From contig NZ_FUZI01000004.1 of the NCBI RefSeq assembly GCF_900166965.1, positions 1 through 64,000 on the forward strand: a DNA stretch of 64,000 nt, in the 5' to 3' direction. Positions within the stretch are counted from its first letter, which is position 1. Every line of letters begins with the position of its first letter. The translations under genes were made by a program, and so were the position numbers. Below are positions 27,070 through 35,485 of this stretch, piece by piece. The DNA is from Photobacterium piscicola (lineage in GTDB: Bacteria > Pseudomonadota > Gammaproteobacteria > Enterobacterales > Vibrionaceae). Below the pieces are notes generated by a model, which had not been told where the DNA came from, did no database searches, and saw nothing but the letters and a program-made list of their open reading frames with translations.

Positions 27070-27225
27070 TCGCCCTCCTAGCGCCAACACTATAGCTGTA
27101 AATATAATGTCGTTATTCCCTACTGAGTGTAGTATTAAATAACACGAATAATGATTTAAATTATCTACGCTATAACCATGATCAAATAATAAAAAGATAA
27201 AAATTCACATGAAGAAGGGCTACCA

Positions 27226-27405
27226 ATGAAAACAATGTTAGTTTTAATCAGTATGGTATTTTTATTATCAGCATGCTCACCCACTATAGGTAGTGAAAAA
27301 TGGTGTAACCAGCTAAAAGAAAAAGCGAAAGGAGAATGGAGTGCGAATGAAGCCGTACAATTCACCCAAAACTGTATTCTTCGTTCAGATGATGATAAGA
27401 ATTAA
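27226..27405 (+). CDS. DUF3012-type small lipoprotein
   Basis: A 59-residue lipoprotein too short for many gene finders. It has the signal M-K-T-M-L-V-L-I-S-M-V-F-L-L with lipobox S-A-C (Cys17). The short mature part G-S-E-K-W-C-N-Q-L-K-E-K-A-K-G-E-W-S-A ends N-C-I-L-R and has the W-C...G-x-W-S-A-N-E-A...C spacing of DUF3012. AAGGGC lies upstream of the ATG, and a strong terminator follows 20 bp after the stop. Two Cys besides the lipidated one could form a disulfide. Function is unknown. Confidence 0.8.
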   Translation: MKTMLVLISMVFLLSACSPTIGSEKWCNQLKEKAKGEWSANEAVQFTQNCILRSDDDKN

Positions 27406-27422
27406 GGCAAATATAATAGGCG

Positions 27423-27455
27423 AAAAAAAAGCTCATCAAATGATGAGCTTTTTTA
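27423..27455. terminator. Terminator between the DUF3012 gene and the tRNA cluster
   Basis: A GCTCATCA/TGATGAGC stem (27431-27438 with 27441-27448) with an A-run before and TTTTTT after can serve both directions. It lies next to the 3' end of the distal tRNA-Leu. Confidence 0.9.
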
Positions 27456-27460
27456 AAAGA

Positions 27461-27547
27461 TGGTGCCCCGGGCCGGACTTGAACCGGCACAGCGCGAACG
27501 CCGAGGGATTTTAAATCCCTTGTGTCTACCAATTCCACCACCAGGGC
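27461..27547 (-). tRNA. tRNA-Leu(UAA), copy 2 in transcription order
   Basis: 87 nt with a long variable arm. Acceptor GCCCTGG pairs with CCGGGGC, then A and an encoded CCA. The anticodon loop is ATTTAAAA, giving anticodon TAA. The T-arm is GCCGG-TTCAAGT-CCGGC. Identical to the gene at 27656-27742. Confidence 0.95.
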
Positions 27548-27655
27548 ACGCAATTCAATGCGATGGGTAAGACACCATCTATAGATACCGCTATCTTAGC
27601 CATATCTTTTAATTCTGTTGTTACTATTTCATTTGCAAATAAGCAAATAAAAAGA

Positions 27656-27742
27656 TGGTGCCCCGGGCCGGACTTGAACCGGCACAGCGCGAACGCCGAG
27701 GGATTTTAAATCCCTTGTGTCTACCAATTCCACCACCAGGGC
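27656..27742 (-). tRNA. tRNA-Leu(UAA), copy 1 in transcription order
   Basis: Same sequence and structure as the gene at 27461-27547, anticodon TAA, CCA encoded. It lies 195 bp upstream in the same orientation. Confidence 0.95.
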
Positions 27743-27811
27743 ACGCAATTTAATGCGATGGGTAAGACACCATCTATAAATATCGCTCTTAAGCCATATT
27801 TTTTAATTTTT

Positions 27812-27885
27812 AGCGATACATGAGGTTCCTGATCTTGTAAAATCAGGCGTGACCTCAACCTTGTTGAGTCACCTCTTGTATTGCT
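27812..27885 (-). pseudogene. Decayed tRNA-Gly-like remnant
   Basis: On the minus strand this stretch has imperfect acceptor-like arms (AGCAATACAAGAGGT and ACCTCATGTATCGCT). It shares a 16-nt block, CAAGGTTGAGGTCACG, with the intact tRNA-Gly at 27916-27991, and its 3' end AACCTCATGTATCGCT resembles that gene's T-arm and acceptor strand. The anticodon arm is broken, and an insertion with its own CCTGAT/ATCAGG hairpin replaces the T-loop. No CCA is encoded. It is probably not a functional tRNA. Confidence 0.65.
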
Positions 27886-27915
27886 GAACACTGACAATGT
27901 CAATATTCTTAAAAT

Positions 27916-27991
27916 TGGAGCGACACACGAGGTTCGAACTCGTGACCTCAACCTTGGCAAGGTTGCGCTCTACCAGCTGAGCTAGTGTCGC
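27916..27991 (-). tRNA. tRNA-Gly(GCC)
   Basis: 76 nt. Acceptor GCGACAC pairs with GTGTCGC, followed by T and encoded CCA. The anticodon loop in AACCTTGCCAAGGTT gives GCC. The T-arm is ACGAG-TTCGAAC-CTCGT. Confidence 0.95.
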
Positions 27992-28002
27992 AAGAGGAAG
28001 TA

Positions 28003-28076
28003 TGGAGGCGCGTCCCGGAGTCGAACCGAGGTACACGGATTTGCAATCCGCTGCATAGCCACTCTGCCAACGCGCC
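28003..28076 (-). tRNA. tRNA-Cys(GCA)
   Basis: 74 nt. Acceptor GGCGCGT pairs with ACGCGCC, then T and encoded CCA. The anticodon loop in GGATTGCAAATCC gives GCA. First gene of the cluster, 11 bp before tRNA-Gly. Confidence 0.95.
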
Positions 28077-28236
28077 ATATTTCCTAACCGATGAAACGTT
28101 GTTGTTTCGCGGTATGGGGTGCATTCTACGGATTACTGTAGATGAGTCAACTGCATTTTTTGATTTTACGATCGTTTGATTATTTTACATACAAAACAAG
28201 CCATTCCGATCACATGCTGCACAATGAATTATCTAT

Positions 28237-29160
28237 CTACATAATATCGCGCATTGAATCAGACGGAATAATCGCATCAGAACATGTTGTTACTCGATGA
28301 CTGAGTTTTTGTGCCAACAATAATGACTGTGAAATCGATTGTTGGTTAATTCGAGCAGCAAGGTAACCAGCAACAAAAGCATTATCTACTATCTGATCGC
28401 CATACTGCACCGCTAGCTTGATACTTGCGACCCGTAATAGTGCATCAGAACGAATCACTAAACTGCACACCGTACATTCTGTTCTATTCGCTTGTTTAAA
28501 TACAACCTCGCGACAACCCCATTTGATATAACGCTGAGTTAAATAACGTGAGCTTCCCCAAATTCTCATTTCATCATTTAAATCAACAAACGCGATATCA
28601 GCATAAGAAAATAGTTTTTCATACCAATACTGTGCTTGTTTCGTTGACCAAAGATCAGCACGGAAACTATTATCTAAGTAAACTTTACCGCCTTCTCTCT
28701 TATGTATTTCAAGTAAACTTAATAGCAATGTTTTATCATCATCAGTCAAAGCCGCAATGCTACTACCACTTATATAAATCGCTCCATAATCATTATTCGT
28801 CAGGGCTCGATTTAATAATGCTGGGCCATAAGTAAAATAATATCGCATCGCATTATCTTTATTCCAATAATGATGATGTTGCAGACCATGGCTATCTGTT
28901 TCAATAAAACATAAATTAGGAAATTTTGTTGCTAAACATTTTACTAAGCTTGTATCAATATTTTCTCGTTGCCAACATTGCAGCATGCTCATTGATATTT
29001 TTTCAATACCAATACATGTCGCATAACTAACACTAATAGCACGCGAACCGCCTAATCGAGCCAAATATAAAGCTCGATTAACCACATTACCACCATATGT
29101 TTGATATCGAGGTGAATGGTTAAGCTCAACTAATGCTTCCCCAAAAAAAACAATCTTCAT
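28237..29160 (-). CDS. PfkB-family kinase, KdgK-like, with altered active site
   Basis: A 307-residue ribokinase-fold protein. It aligns along its length with 2-keto-3-deoxygluconate kinase: G-E-A-L-V-E-L at the N-terminus, Y-G-G-N-V-V-N, N-I-D-T-S-L-V, Y-I-S-G-S-S-I-A, D-N-S-F-R-x-x-L-W and A-I-I-P near the end. KdgK has A-A-G-D-S-F at the phosphoryl-transfer site; here it reads Q-I-V-D-N-A-F. The catalytic Asp remains but the Gly residues of the anion hole are gone. No kdg pathway gene is adjacent. Either a diverged sugar kinase or a catalytically impaired relative. Confidence 0.72.
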   Translation of the reverse strand: MKIVFFGEALVELNHSPRYQTYGGNVVNRALYLARLGGSRAISVSYATCIGIEKISMSMLQCWQRENIDTSLVKCLATKFPNLCFIETDSHGLQHHHYWNKDNAMRYYFTYGPALLNRALTNNDYGAIYISGSSIAALTDDDKTLLLSLLEIHKREGGKVYLDNSFRADLWSTKQAQYWYEKLFSYADIAFVDLNDEMRIWGSSRYLTQRYIKWGCREVVFKQANRTECTVCSLVIRSDALLRVASIKLAVQYGDQIVDNAFVAGYLAARINQQSISQSLLLAQKLSHRVTTCSDAIIPSDSMRDIM

Positions 29161-29625
29161 ATTTTCCCTCGCTAGAGATAGCGATAAATAATAATACGCC
29201 GATTAACATTGACTCATTAAAAGCGTAATACATTCCGTTTTATCTCTACCCTCACAATACTCTAGATTTAAGTTTTTTTTAGATGATAATAGGGCTTATT
29301 TAATAATAACAAAATATCCCTAATTATTAATATTTTGGCACTATTTTATGCTACTCATTAATGTTTATATTTATGATCAGTATCTCTTAAATCACTAGGG
29401 GCTATTGATTGACAATATCAAATAATCATCAATGCTTACTTATCAATAAATATTAGTATTAACAATTACAGCTGTAATCGTTAATACTAACAATATGTGA
29501 TTTCCACTCTGGCATAGGTTACAATTCCAAGAGTGATAGGCTATTTAAGTACCAATAAGATCTATCGCTCTCTAATTATTATCTGCGGAGCCTTGCTCCT
29601 GTTTTTTATTGATATGGACTGAGAT
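29161..29625. other. 465-bp non-coding region with a long palindrome
   Basis: AT-rich divergent region between the KdgK-like gene and the cNMP/CBS gene. It contains the 38-bp palindrome at 29453-29490, annotated separately. Nothing else stands out. Confidence 0.5.
29453..29490. promoter_or_regulatory. 38-bp near-perfect palindrome, probable protein-binding site
   Basis: The left arm TTAGTATTAAC-a-ATTACAG is the reverse complement of the right arm CTGTAAT-c-GTTAATACTAA, with one mismatched pair and no loop. It lies ~135 bp upstream of the gene at 29626. A loopless, AT-rich palindrome without a T-tail is more like a dimeric operator than a terminator. The binding factor is unknown. Confidence 0.6.
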
Positions 29626-31503
29626 ATGGAAGCAGAACAAACAGAAATACTTAATTTTATCAGCCAATACCCACCTTTCGACTTGCTACCAGAAGAACAA
29701 TTGAATGAAATAGCAATCGAAATTGAAGTGGCTTATCACCGCGCAGACAGTATGATTTTAAATCTCGGTGATAGCATTAATGATTTATTTCTTATTCGTA
29801 GTGGTGCTGTTGAAGTTTATCGCCGTAAAGGGGAATTATATAACCGTCTAGATGAAGGTGATATTTTTGGGCAAATGGGATTATTAATGAATAATCGCGT
29901 AAGAATGCCAGCCAAAGCATTAGAAGACACCCTACTCTATTGCGTGCCAGGTACTCTTTTTACCAAACTCTGTGACGATTATGATAGTTTTGCCGACTTT
30001 GTTGAAGTCGATGATGGCTCTCGTCTACGGCATGCAGTATCACGTCAAAATGATGAAAATGACTTAACCACATCAAAAGTGCGCACCCTACTCACACGTG
30101 ATGCGGTGATCCTTGATCAAAATGCAACCATTCAAGTTGCCGCTCAAACAATGGCAGAAGAAGGGATCTCTGCCCTGCTCATCTGTGATGAAAATATCAC
30201 TGACGATGATGATGATAATGACTTAATCGTTGGCATTATTACTGATCGTGATTTGTGTACCCGCGTTTTAGCGCTTGGTGTCTCAACCGCCGAGCCTGTT
30301 TCGACAGTAATGTCAGCAGAACCAATTACTCTTGATCATAATGCTTATGTGTTTGAAGCCATGTTAACCATGCTACGCTCTAACATCCATCACTTACCCG
30401 TCATGCGCAATAAACATCCAGTGGGTATTATTAGTGTCTCTGACATTGTGCGCTATGAATCACAAAATAGCTTATTACTCGTCAGCAGCATTTATCAGCA
30501 ACAATCAGTAGAAGAATTAGCTGTTCTCTCAACTCAAGTTAAAGATTGTTTTGTACGAATGGTCAATGAAGATGCTAACTCTCATATGATTGGTAGCGCG
30601 ATGGCTGAAATCGGGCGTAGCTTTAAACAACGTCTACTTGAACTTGCAGAAGAAAAATATGGCCCCCCCCCTGTGCCTTATTGTTTTCTTGCTCTCGGTT
30701 CAATGGCACGTGATGAACAACTGATTGTGACCGATCAAGATAACGCTATCATTCTTGATAACAACTTCAATTATGACAAACATAATGCTTATTTTGAGCA
30801 ACTATCTAAATTTGTTTGTGATGGATTAGCTGAATGTGGCTATACCTATTGTACTGGCGATATTATGGCAACCAACCCAGAATGGCGTAAAACGCGTCAA
30901 CAATGGGAAGATTGTTTCGCTGAATGGATTGATAACCCTAAGCCAGTCGCATTACTTAACAGCTCAATCTTTTTTGATCTTGGTGGTGTATGGGGCAAAA
31001 CTAAATGGGCCAAACAATTAAATGGCTTCATTGTTCGTCGAGCACGAAATAGCTCTCGTTTCTTGTCCTGTCTTGCACGTAACGCTTTAAACCGCACCCC
31101 TCCATTGGGATTTTTTAAAGATTTTGTTATGGAAAAAGATGGTCGACATAATAACTCAATCAACCTAAAGCGCCGTGGTACGGCACCATTAGCTGATTTA
31201 ATTCGTGTCCATGCACTTGCGGTCGGTTCTCGTTCACAAAACTCACTTGAACGTCTTGATGATATTATCGATAGCGGTATTTTACCGCCAGGTCGAGCAC
31301 AAGACTTACGTGATGCAATGGAATACATTTCTTTAGTGCGTATTCGCCACCAAGCATTAGATATTGAAGCAGGTATTGAGCCAGATAACAGCATTGAGCC
31401 TGAAAATATGTCTGATTTTGAACGTAGAAATTTAAAAGACGCATTCCAGATATTGAGTAAAGCGCAAAACTTTGTGAAGTTTCGCTATCAATCAGCCCGA
31501 TAA
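29626..31503 (+). CDS. cNMP-binding / CBS / DUF294 nucleotidyltransferase-like protein
   Basis: A 625-residue cytoplasmic protein with four parts: a cyclic-nucleotide-binding-like domain (~15-130), two CBS motifs (~150-285), a DUF294 nucleotidyltransferase-like domain (~310-455) with L-G-S-M-A-R-D-E-Q and T-D-Q-D-N-A, and the DUF294 C-terminal helical domain (~480-620). The family is related to GlnD/KNTase folds and is thought to be regulatory. Its target is unknown. A run of nine C residues at 30663-30671 encodes a Pro stretch. The exonuclease gene follows after 15 bp, so the two are co-transcribed. Confidence 0.88.
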   Translation: MEAEQTEILNFISQYPPFDLLPEEQLNEIAIEIEVAYHRADSMILNLGDSINDLFLIRSGAVEVYRRKGELYNRLDEGDIFGQMGLLMNNRVRMPAKALEDTLLYCVPGTLFTKLCDDYDSFADFVEVDDGSRLRHAVSRQNDENDLTTSKVRTLLTRDAVILDQNATIQVAAQTMAEEGISALLICDENITDDDDDNDLIVGIITDRDLCTRVLALGVSTAEPVSTVMSAEPITLDHNAYVFEAMLTMLRSNIHHLPVMRNKHPVGIISVSDIVRYESQNSLLLVSSIYQQQSVEELAVLSTQVKDCFVRMVNEDANSHMIGSAMAEIGRSFKQRLLELAEEKYGPPPVPYCFLALGSMARDEQLIVTDQDNAIILDNNFNYDKHNAYFEQLSKFVCDGLAECGYTYCTGDIMATNPEWRKTRQQWEDCFAEWIDNPKPVALLNSSIFFDLGGVWGKTKWAKQLNGFIVRRARNSSRFLSCLARNALNRTPPLGFFKDFVMEKDGRHNNSINLKRRGTAPLADLIRVHALAVGSRSQNSLERLDDIIDSGILPPGRAQDLRDAMEYISLVRIRHQALDIEAGIEPDNSIEPENMSDFERRNLKDAFQILSKAQNFVKFRYQSAR

Positions 31504-31518
31504 TAAAAAGAGCCGTTC

Positions 31519-32268
31519 ATGTTTCATCACGGATCAAAACAACCTACTTCTGCACACTTTACACGTAATATGCCAGTACCAGACTGGCATTTACGTTTTA
31601 AAACATTAGCGCAAGAAGCACAAGATAGCCGCATTAAATCTTATTATGAGACAGGTATTGTCTCTGAAGATACGCCACTGAGTGAGGTGCCTTTTGTTGC
31701 TCTCGACTTTGAAACAACAGGACTCAACTCAGAAATAGATGACATTGTTAGTATAGGATTAGTCCCTTTTGACTTACACCGTATTTATTGCCGCCAATCG
31801 CAACACTGGGTGGTAAAACCTAAGGTAAAATTAGAAGAAGACTCGGTTGTTATTCATGGTATTACCCACTCTGATGTGCAACAAGCACCTGACTTACGCC
31901 GTATCCTTGAATCAGTGCTAGACGCTTTGGCTGGAAAAGTGGTTGTCGTTCATTATAAAAATATTGAACGCCAATTTATGGATCGCGCCTTAGACATTCG
32001 TTTAGGCGAAGGAATTCAATTTCCAGTTGTTGATACTTTAGCTATTGAAGCAACCATTCAGCAGCAACAAATTAGTGGTTTGTGGAATAAATTAAAAGGT
32101 AAACGCCCAGGTTCAGTACGACTAGGTAAATGCCGTTCCCGTTATGGCCTTCCAGCCTATCAGCCACATCATGCGCTAACCGATTCTTTAGCGACTGCTG
32201 AATTACTTCAAGCACAAATCGCTTATCATTTTACACCTGAGACACCTATTGGATACCTTTGGGAATAA
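31519..32268 (+). CDS. DEDDh-type 3'-5' exonuclease (DnaQ/PolC-epsilon-like)
   Basis: A 249-residue exonuclease. ExoI sits in A-L-D-F-E-T-T-G-L-N, ExoII includes the V-V-V-H-Y-K-N-I-E region, and ExoIII is H-H-A-L-T-D-S-L-A-T-A. The His four residues before the last Asp marks the DEDDh class. The N-terminal ~60 residues precede the nuclease domain. It pairs with the upstream cNMP/CBS/DUF294 gene (15-bp gap), a coupling I recall from Vibrio genomes where the pair lies near acetate uptake genes. Here the next gene is a BCCT transporter. Confidence 0.87.
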   Translation: MFHHGSKQPTSAHFTRNMPVPDWHLRFKTLAQEAQDSRIKSYYETGIVSEDTPLSEVPFVALDFETTGLNSEIDDIVSIGLVPFDLHRIYCRQSQHWVVKPKVKLEEDSVVIHGITHSDVQQAPDLRRILESVLDALAGKVVVVHYKNIERQFMDRALDIRLGEGIQFPVVDTLAIEATIQQQQISGLWNKLKGKRPGSVRLGKCRSRYGLPAYQPHHALTDSLATAELLQAQIAYHFTPETPIGYLWE

Positions 32269-32295
32269 ACAACACCTTTTCTATTCTCTTTCCAT

Positions 32296-32341
32296 AAAAA
32301 AGCAGCCATTCAGTAAATATTCTGAATGGCTGCTTTTTTTA
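32296..32341. terminator. Bidirectional terminator
   Basis: A GCAGCCATTCAG/CTGAATGGCTGC stem between an A-run and TTTTTTT, between convergent genes. Confidence 0.93.
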
Positions 32342-32377
32342 TAACATTAACTTTATTACAACGAATGAACGAAAAGG

Positions 32378-33949
32378 CTATTTACGCTCAGTCCTAAAGC
32401 CCATCAATAAACTGACACACATAAGTAATAAAATAAATGTAAACGGTAATGCTGTCGAAATCGTACCGGCTTGTAATGCTTCAATAGCTTGAGTACCACC
32501 GACCCATAATAAAGCAATAGCAATAACACCTTCAACGGCTGCCCAGAAAATACGTTGAGCAACAGGGTTATCAACTTTACCACCAGCGGTAATACTATCG
32601 ATTACCAATGAACCTGAATCTGATGATGTTACAAAGAACACCAGAATTAGAATCACTGAAATGAACGATAAAATAGTACCAAATGGTAATGCGTCGTACA
32701 TTTCAAACATCGCTAATGGTACTTGAGTAATACCTTTAGTACCTAATGTACCAATATGATCCATAATTTGGTGAATAGCTTGGCCACCAAATACTGACAT
32801 CCAAACAATCGTTACTACTGTTGGAATAATCAATACTGCAATTAAAAATTCACGAACAGTACGACCTTTTGAGATACGCGCAATGAATGAGCCTACAAAT
32901 GGTGACCATGAAATCCACCAAGCCCAGTAAACAACCGTCCAAGCATGCATCCATTTTTCATCAGTACGATCATAAGGGTTACTTAGCGGAATAAAGTTTT
33001 CAATATAGCCCATTACTGTTTTTGGAATCGTATCAATAGAAATAGCAAAACCAACCAGTGCAACAAATATTAATAAGACAACAGCAACCATCATATTAAT
33101 GTTACTGAGTAATTTAACACCTGAATCGATACCTTTCGCTACAGAAAAAATAGCGACACAAGTAACTACAATGATAATACCAATTTGCAGTTCTAAACCG
33201 CCATGAGTACCAAATACATGATTAATACCACTTGCCGCTTGTTGTGCGCCTAAGCCTAATGACGTAGCTAAACCAAATAGTGTTGCCAATACAGCAAGAA
33301 TATCGATGATGTGGCCAGCCCAACCCCAAGTGCGATCACCAAGAATAGGATAAAACACAGAGCGAATAGAAAGTGGTAATCCCTTATTGTAAGCAAAATA
33401 TGCCATTGATAAGGCAACAACACCATAAATAGCCCAAGGGTGGAGACCCCAATGGTACATGGTTGCACCCATCGCGACTTTAAATGCTTCAGGTGTTTCA
33501 GGGGTAACGTTCAAAGGTGTTGAACCGCCCCAACCTGTGAAATATGCAGCAGGTTCAGCCACACTCCAAAACATCAAGCCAATACCCATACCTGCGGCAA
33601 ATAGCATTGATAGCCATGATAATGTTGTATGCTCAGCTTCAGCATCTTTACCGCCGAGACGGATACGTCCATACGGTGAAACAATTAATGCTAAACAAAA
33701 GAAGACAAAGAAATTACCAGCCCAAATAAATAAAGAGGCGAATTGGTTAACAATGGCACCTTTTACACTGTCTAATGTTGCTTTTGCGGTGGCTGGATCT
33801 GAAATTAAAATCGCAACTAAAAAAATGACTATTAATCCAGCGCTCACACCAAAAACGGCGTTATGTACATCGAATCCCCACTTTTGGACATTATCTTGGC
33901 CAATCGTGTAATCCGTATTATTTATACTATATTTATCGTGTTTACTCAT
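32378..33949 (-). CDS. BCCT-family betaine/choline/carnitine transporter
   Basis: A 523-residue secondary transporter with twelve predicted helices. The BCCT signature around helix 8 is clear (V-Y-W-A-W-W-I-S-W-S-P-F-V-G), as is the early G-M-G-I-G-L-M-F-W-S-V-A-E-P aromatic-box region. The short cytoplasmic tails suggest simple osmolyte uptake rather than strong osmosensing. AGGACG precedes the ATG at 33949. A monocistronic gene following 567 bp of non-coding DNA. The substrate (glycine betaine, choline or other) cannot be fixed from sequence. Confidence 0.93.
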   Translation of the reverse strand: MSKHDKYSINNTDYTIGQDNVQKWGFDVHNAVFGVSAGLIVIFLVAILISDPATAKATLDSVKGAIVNQFASLFIWAGNFFVFFCLALIVSPYGRIRLGGKDAEAEHTTLSWLSMLFAAGMGIGLMFWSVAEPAAYFTGWGGSTPLNVTPETPEAFKVAMGATMYHWGLHPWAIYGVVALSMAYFAYNKGLPLSIRSVFYPILGDRTWGWAGHIIDILAVLATLFGLATSLGLGAQQAASGINHVFGTHGGLELQIGIIIVVTCVAIFSVAKGIDSGVKLLSNINMMVAVVLLIFVALVGFAISIDTIPKTVMGYIENFIPLSNPYDRTDEKWMHAWTVVYWAWWISWSPFVGSFIARISKGRTVREFLIAVLIIPTVVTIVWMSVFGGQAIHQIMDHIGTLGTKGITQVPLAMFEMYDALPFGTILSFISVILILVFFVTSSDSGSLVIDSITAGGKVDNPVAQRIFWAAVEGVIAIALLWVGGTQAIEALQAGTISTALPFTFILLLMCVSLLMGFRTERK

Positions 33950-34516
33950 TATTACGTCCTGTTAGATATCGCCCCAATCATAATATTTAGTCATGTAAAT
34001 AAAAATTAAAGCGCCATTATATAACCACTAGTAGACAAGAACTGTCAATAGAGAGACAAAACAACCAAATAGCCTAAAATGGCTGATTTTCAGCCTAAAA
34101 TAAAGCAATTACATTGACTATTTTTAGTCGCAACAATAGTTTTTTCTTTCGTACTCTAACCATCTATTGCTACAACTTTAGTTCATTTGAAATTTTTAAC
34201 TACTTTTTATAAGTGATTATAGTAAATTACATTAGGTTTTATTATTTTTAATCAATGAATTAGAAATAATATTTACCAAAAATAAAAGAAACCATTATCA
34301 ATACAAAGAAACAAAGAATATGGGTGTTAACTTACTATTTTATAAAAATGAAGAAGCCCATAATTGACTAATCGCTTTTGCAGTAAATAATAAAGCTTAT
34401 TGATAGAAGAAGACGACCTAAAAACAACATATATTTAATTAGTAAGTTTTCAAAAATCAATCAATTTAGGTTATTTTTTGACCAATAAAGACATGAATCA
34501 CGACGAATATTCGCGA
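33950..34516. other. 567-bp non-coding region upstream of the BCCT gene
   Basis: AT-rich. A small perfect hairpin GGCTGA-ttt-TCAGCC (34081-34095) is flanked by a direct repeat AGCCTAAAA (34071-34079 and 34092-34100). Its position suggests a regulatory element or short leader feature. I see no RNA gene or coding region. Confidence 0.4.
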
Positions 34517-34723
34517 TTAAGCAAACTCAAGTGAGATAAAAGTACACCCTTTTAAACAACCAATACCTGGTTTTTCACTCTGTTCAGGTGTAATAAGTAC
34601 CAATGGTTGTCTGCATTGTTCACAAGCCACAACTTTACCCTGCATCACTTTTTTTATCACCGCATGTTGGTCACTAAATGACTGTTTAGTTTGTTTATTT
34701 AATTGCGAAAAATCTAATTTCAT
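34517..34723 (-). CDS. Small Cys-rich hypothetical protein (zinc-ribbon-like)
   Basis: 68 residues; C-E-Q-C and later C-L-K-G-C could form a four-Cys zinc site. The N-terminal half is polar and helical (Q-L-N-K-Q-T-K-Q-S-F-S). It lies downstream of the glutaredoxin gene on the same strand, with a hairpin in between. I do not recognise a named family. Confidence 0.55.
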   Translation of the reverse strand: MKLDFSQLNKQTKQSFSDQHAVIKKVMQGKVVACEQCRQPLVLITPEQSEKPGIGCLKGCTFISLEFA

Positions 34724-34748
34724 CGTCTATTACTCTAAGATTAATATA

Positions 34749-34776
34749 AAAAGGGGAAGCTTTCTCCCCCTCTTTG
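34749..34776 (-). terminator. Hairpin between glutaredoxin and the small Cys-rich gene
   Basis: GGGGAAG and CTCCCC arms with a T-rich flank on either side; plausible terminator for the glutaredoxin gene. The minus-strand tail is moderately T-rich. Confidence 0.5.
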
Positions 34777-34796
34777 ATAACTATATGATGGTAATT

Positions 34797-35114
34797 TTAT
34801 AACTCAAAATCATCAAAACTAGTCTTATCTACCTGACGCTCAAGAAAGGCAACCAAATCGTCATGCCCGCCAATGTAATGACCATCTAAAATAATTTGTG
34901 GCACTGTACGTACGCTAACATTCGCAATATGTTGAATAAAATCCACCATAACGGTTTTTGTTAACTCTTGACCTAATACTAATGTTGAATACTCAGTACC
35001 TTGCTGATCCAATAGTAGTTTTGCTTTTACACAATATGGGCAATTAGGCTGAGTAATGATTACATTTTTGTATTCACTTAATTGTTCAATCGTCAAACCA
35101 TGGTCGCTATTCAT
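34797..35114 (-). CDS. Glutaredoxin (dithiol, CPYC)
   Basis: A thioredoxin-fold disulfide reductase of 105 residues. The active site is C-P-Y-C, a cis-Pro lies in R-T-V-P-Q-I-I-L-D, and the glutathione-binding G-G-H-D-D follows. I place the start at the ATG at 35114 (M-N-S-D-H-G). The ATG at 35147 lacks any ribosome site. It would reduce glutathione-mixed disulfides or ribonucleotide reductase in the cytoplasm. Confidence 0.87.
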   Translation of the reverse strand: MNSDHGLTIEQLSEYKNVIITQPNCPYCVKAKLLLDQQGTEYSTLVLGQELTKTVMVDFIQHIANVSVRTVPQIILDGHYIGGHDDLVAFLERQVDKTSFDDFEL

Positions 35115-35485
35115 AGACTTATCTATCTTCAGTATTAAAAATGGCATTAACGATAAAACAATCTACGTTACGAGTAAAATCTATAAACAGCACAACCCCA
35201 AAAACAATCAAAAAAGTACAAATATCACTCAATTATTGCAATTTAATAACACTCAGATAGAAAACTTACAAACAGCATAAGTTTGACAAACAAGTTAACA
35301 CTTTTTACTTAAGCACATATTGAATAATCAATGAAAATAGATGATATTAATCAGATATAGAAATAAGTTATTGCCTATAAAACATTTTTTATCACTGCCA
35401 ATATTTTATAAATACACGTTTTCGACATTCATTATTTATATACGGACGTATTGATAATTCATAAGATTCAAAAAGGAGAACACTG
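35115..35485. other. Non-coding gap between divergent genes
   Basis: About 370 bp, AT-rich. No RNA gene, repeat or convincing coding frame was found. Promoters for both flanking genes must lie here. Confidence 0.35.

Larger units (their letters stand above)
27455..27810 (-). repeat. Tandem duplication (period 195 bp) carrying tRNA-Leu
   Basis: Beyond the identical tRNA-Leu genes, about 65 bp of flank (from CACGCAATT through the GATGGGTAAGACACCATC stretch to the CCATAT..TTTTAATT stretch) is repeated with few changes. The duplication therefore covered the gene and its upstream flank. Confidence 0.85.

Noticed and set aside
27165..27365. 66-codon minus-strand frame
   Set aside because: Antisense to the DUF3012-type lipoprotein, which has a lipobox, ribosome site and terminator.
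27362..28179. Short open frames across the tRNA cluster
   Set aside because: They read through tRNA genes and their flanks; structure and encoded CCA ends show these are tRNAs.
30897..31394. 165-codon minus-strand frame
   Set aside because: Antisense to the conserved C-terminal DUF294 region; Ser/Arg-rich composition typical of a shadow frame.
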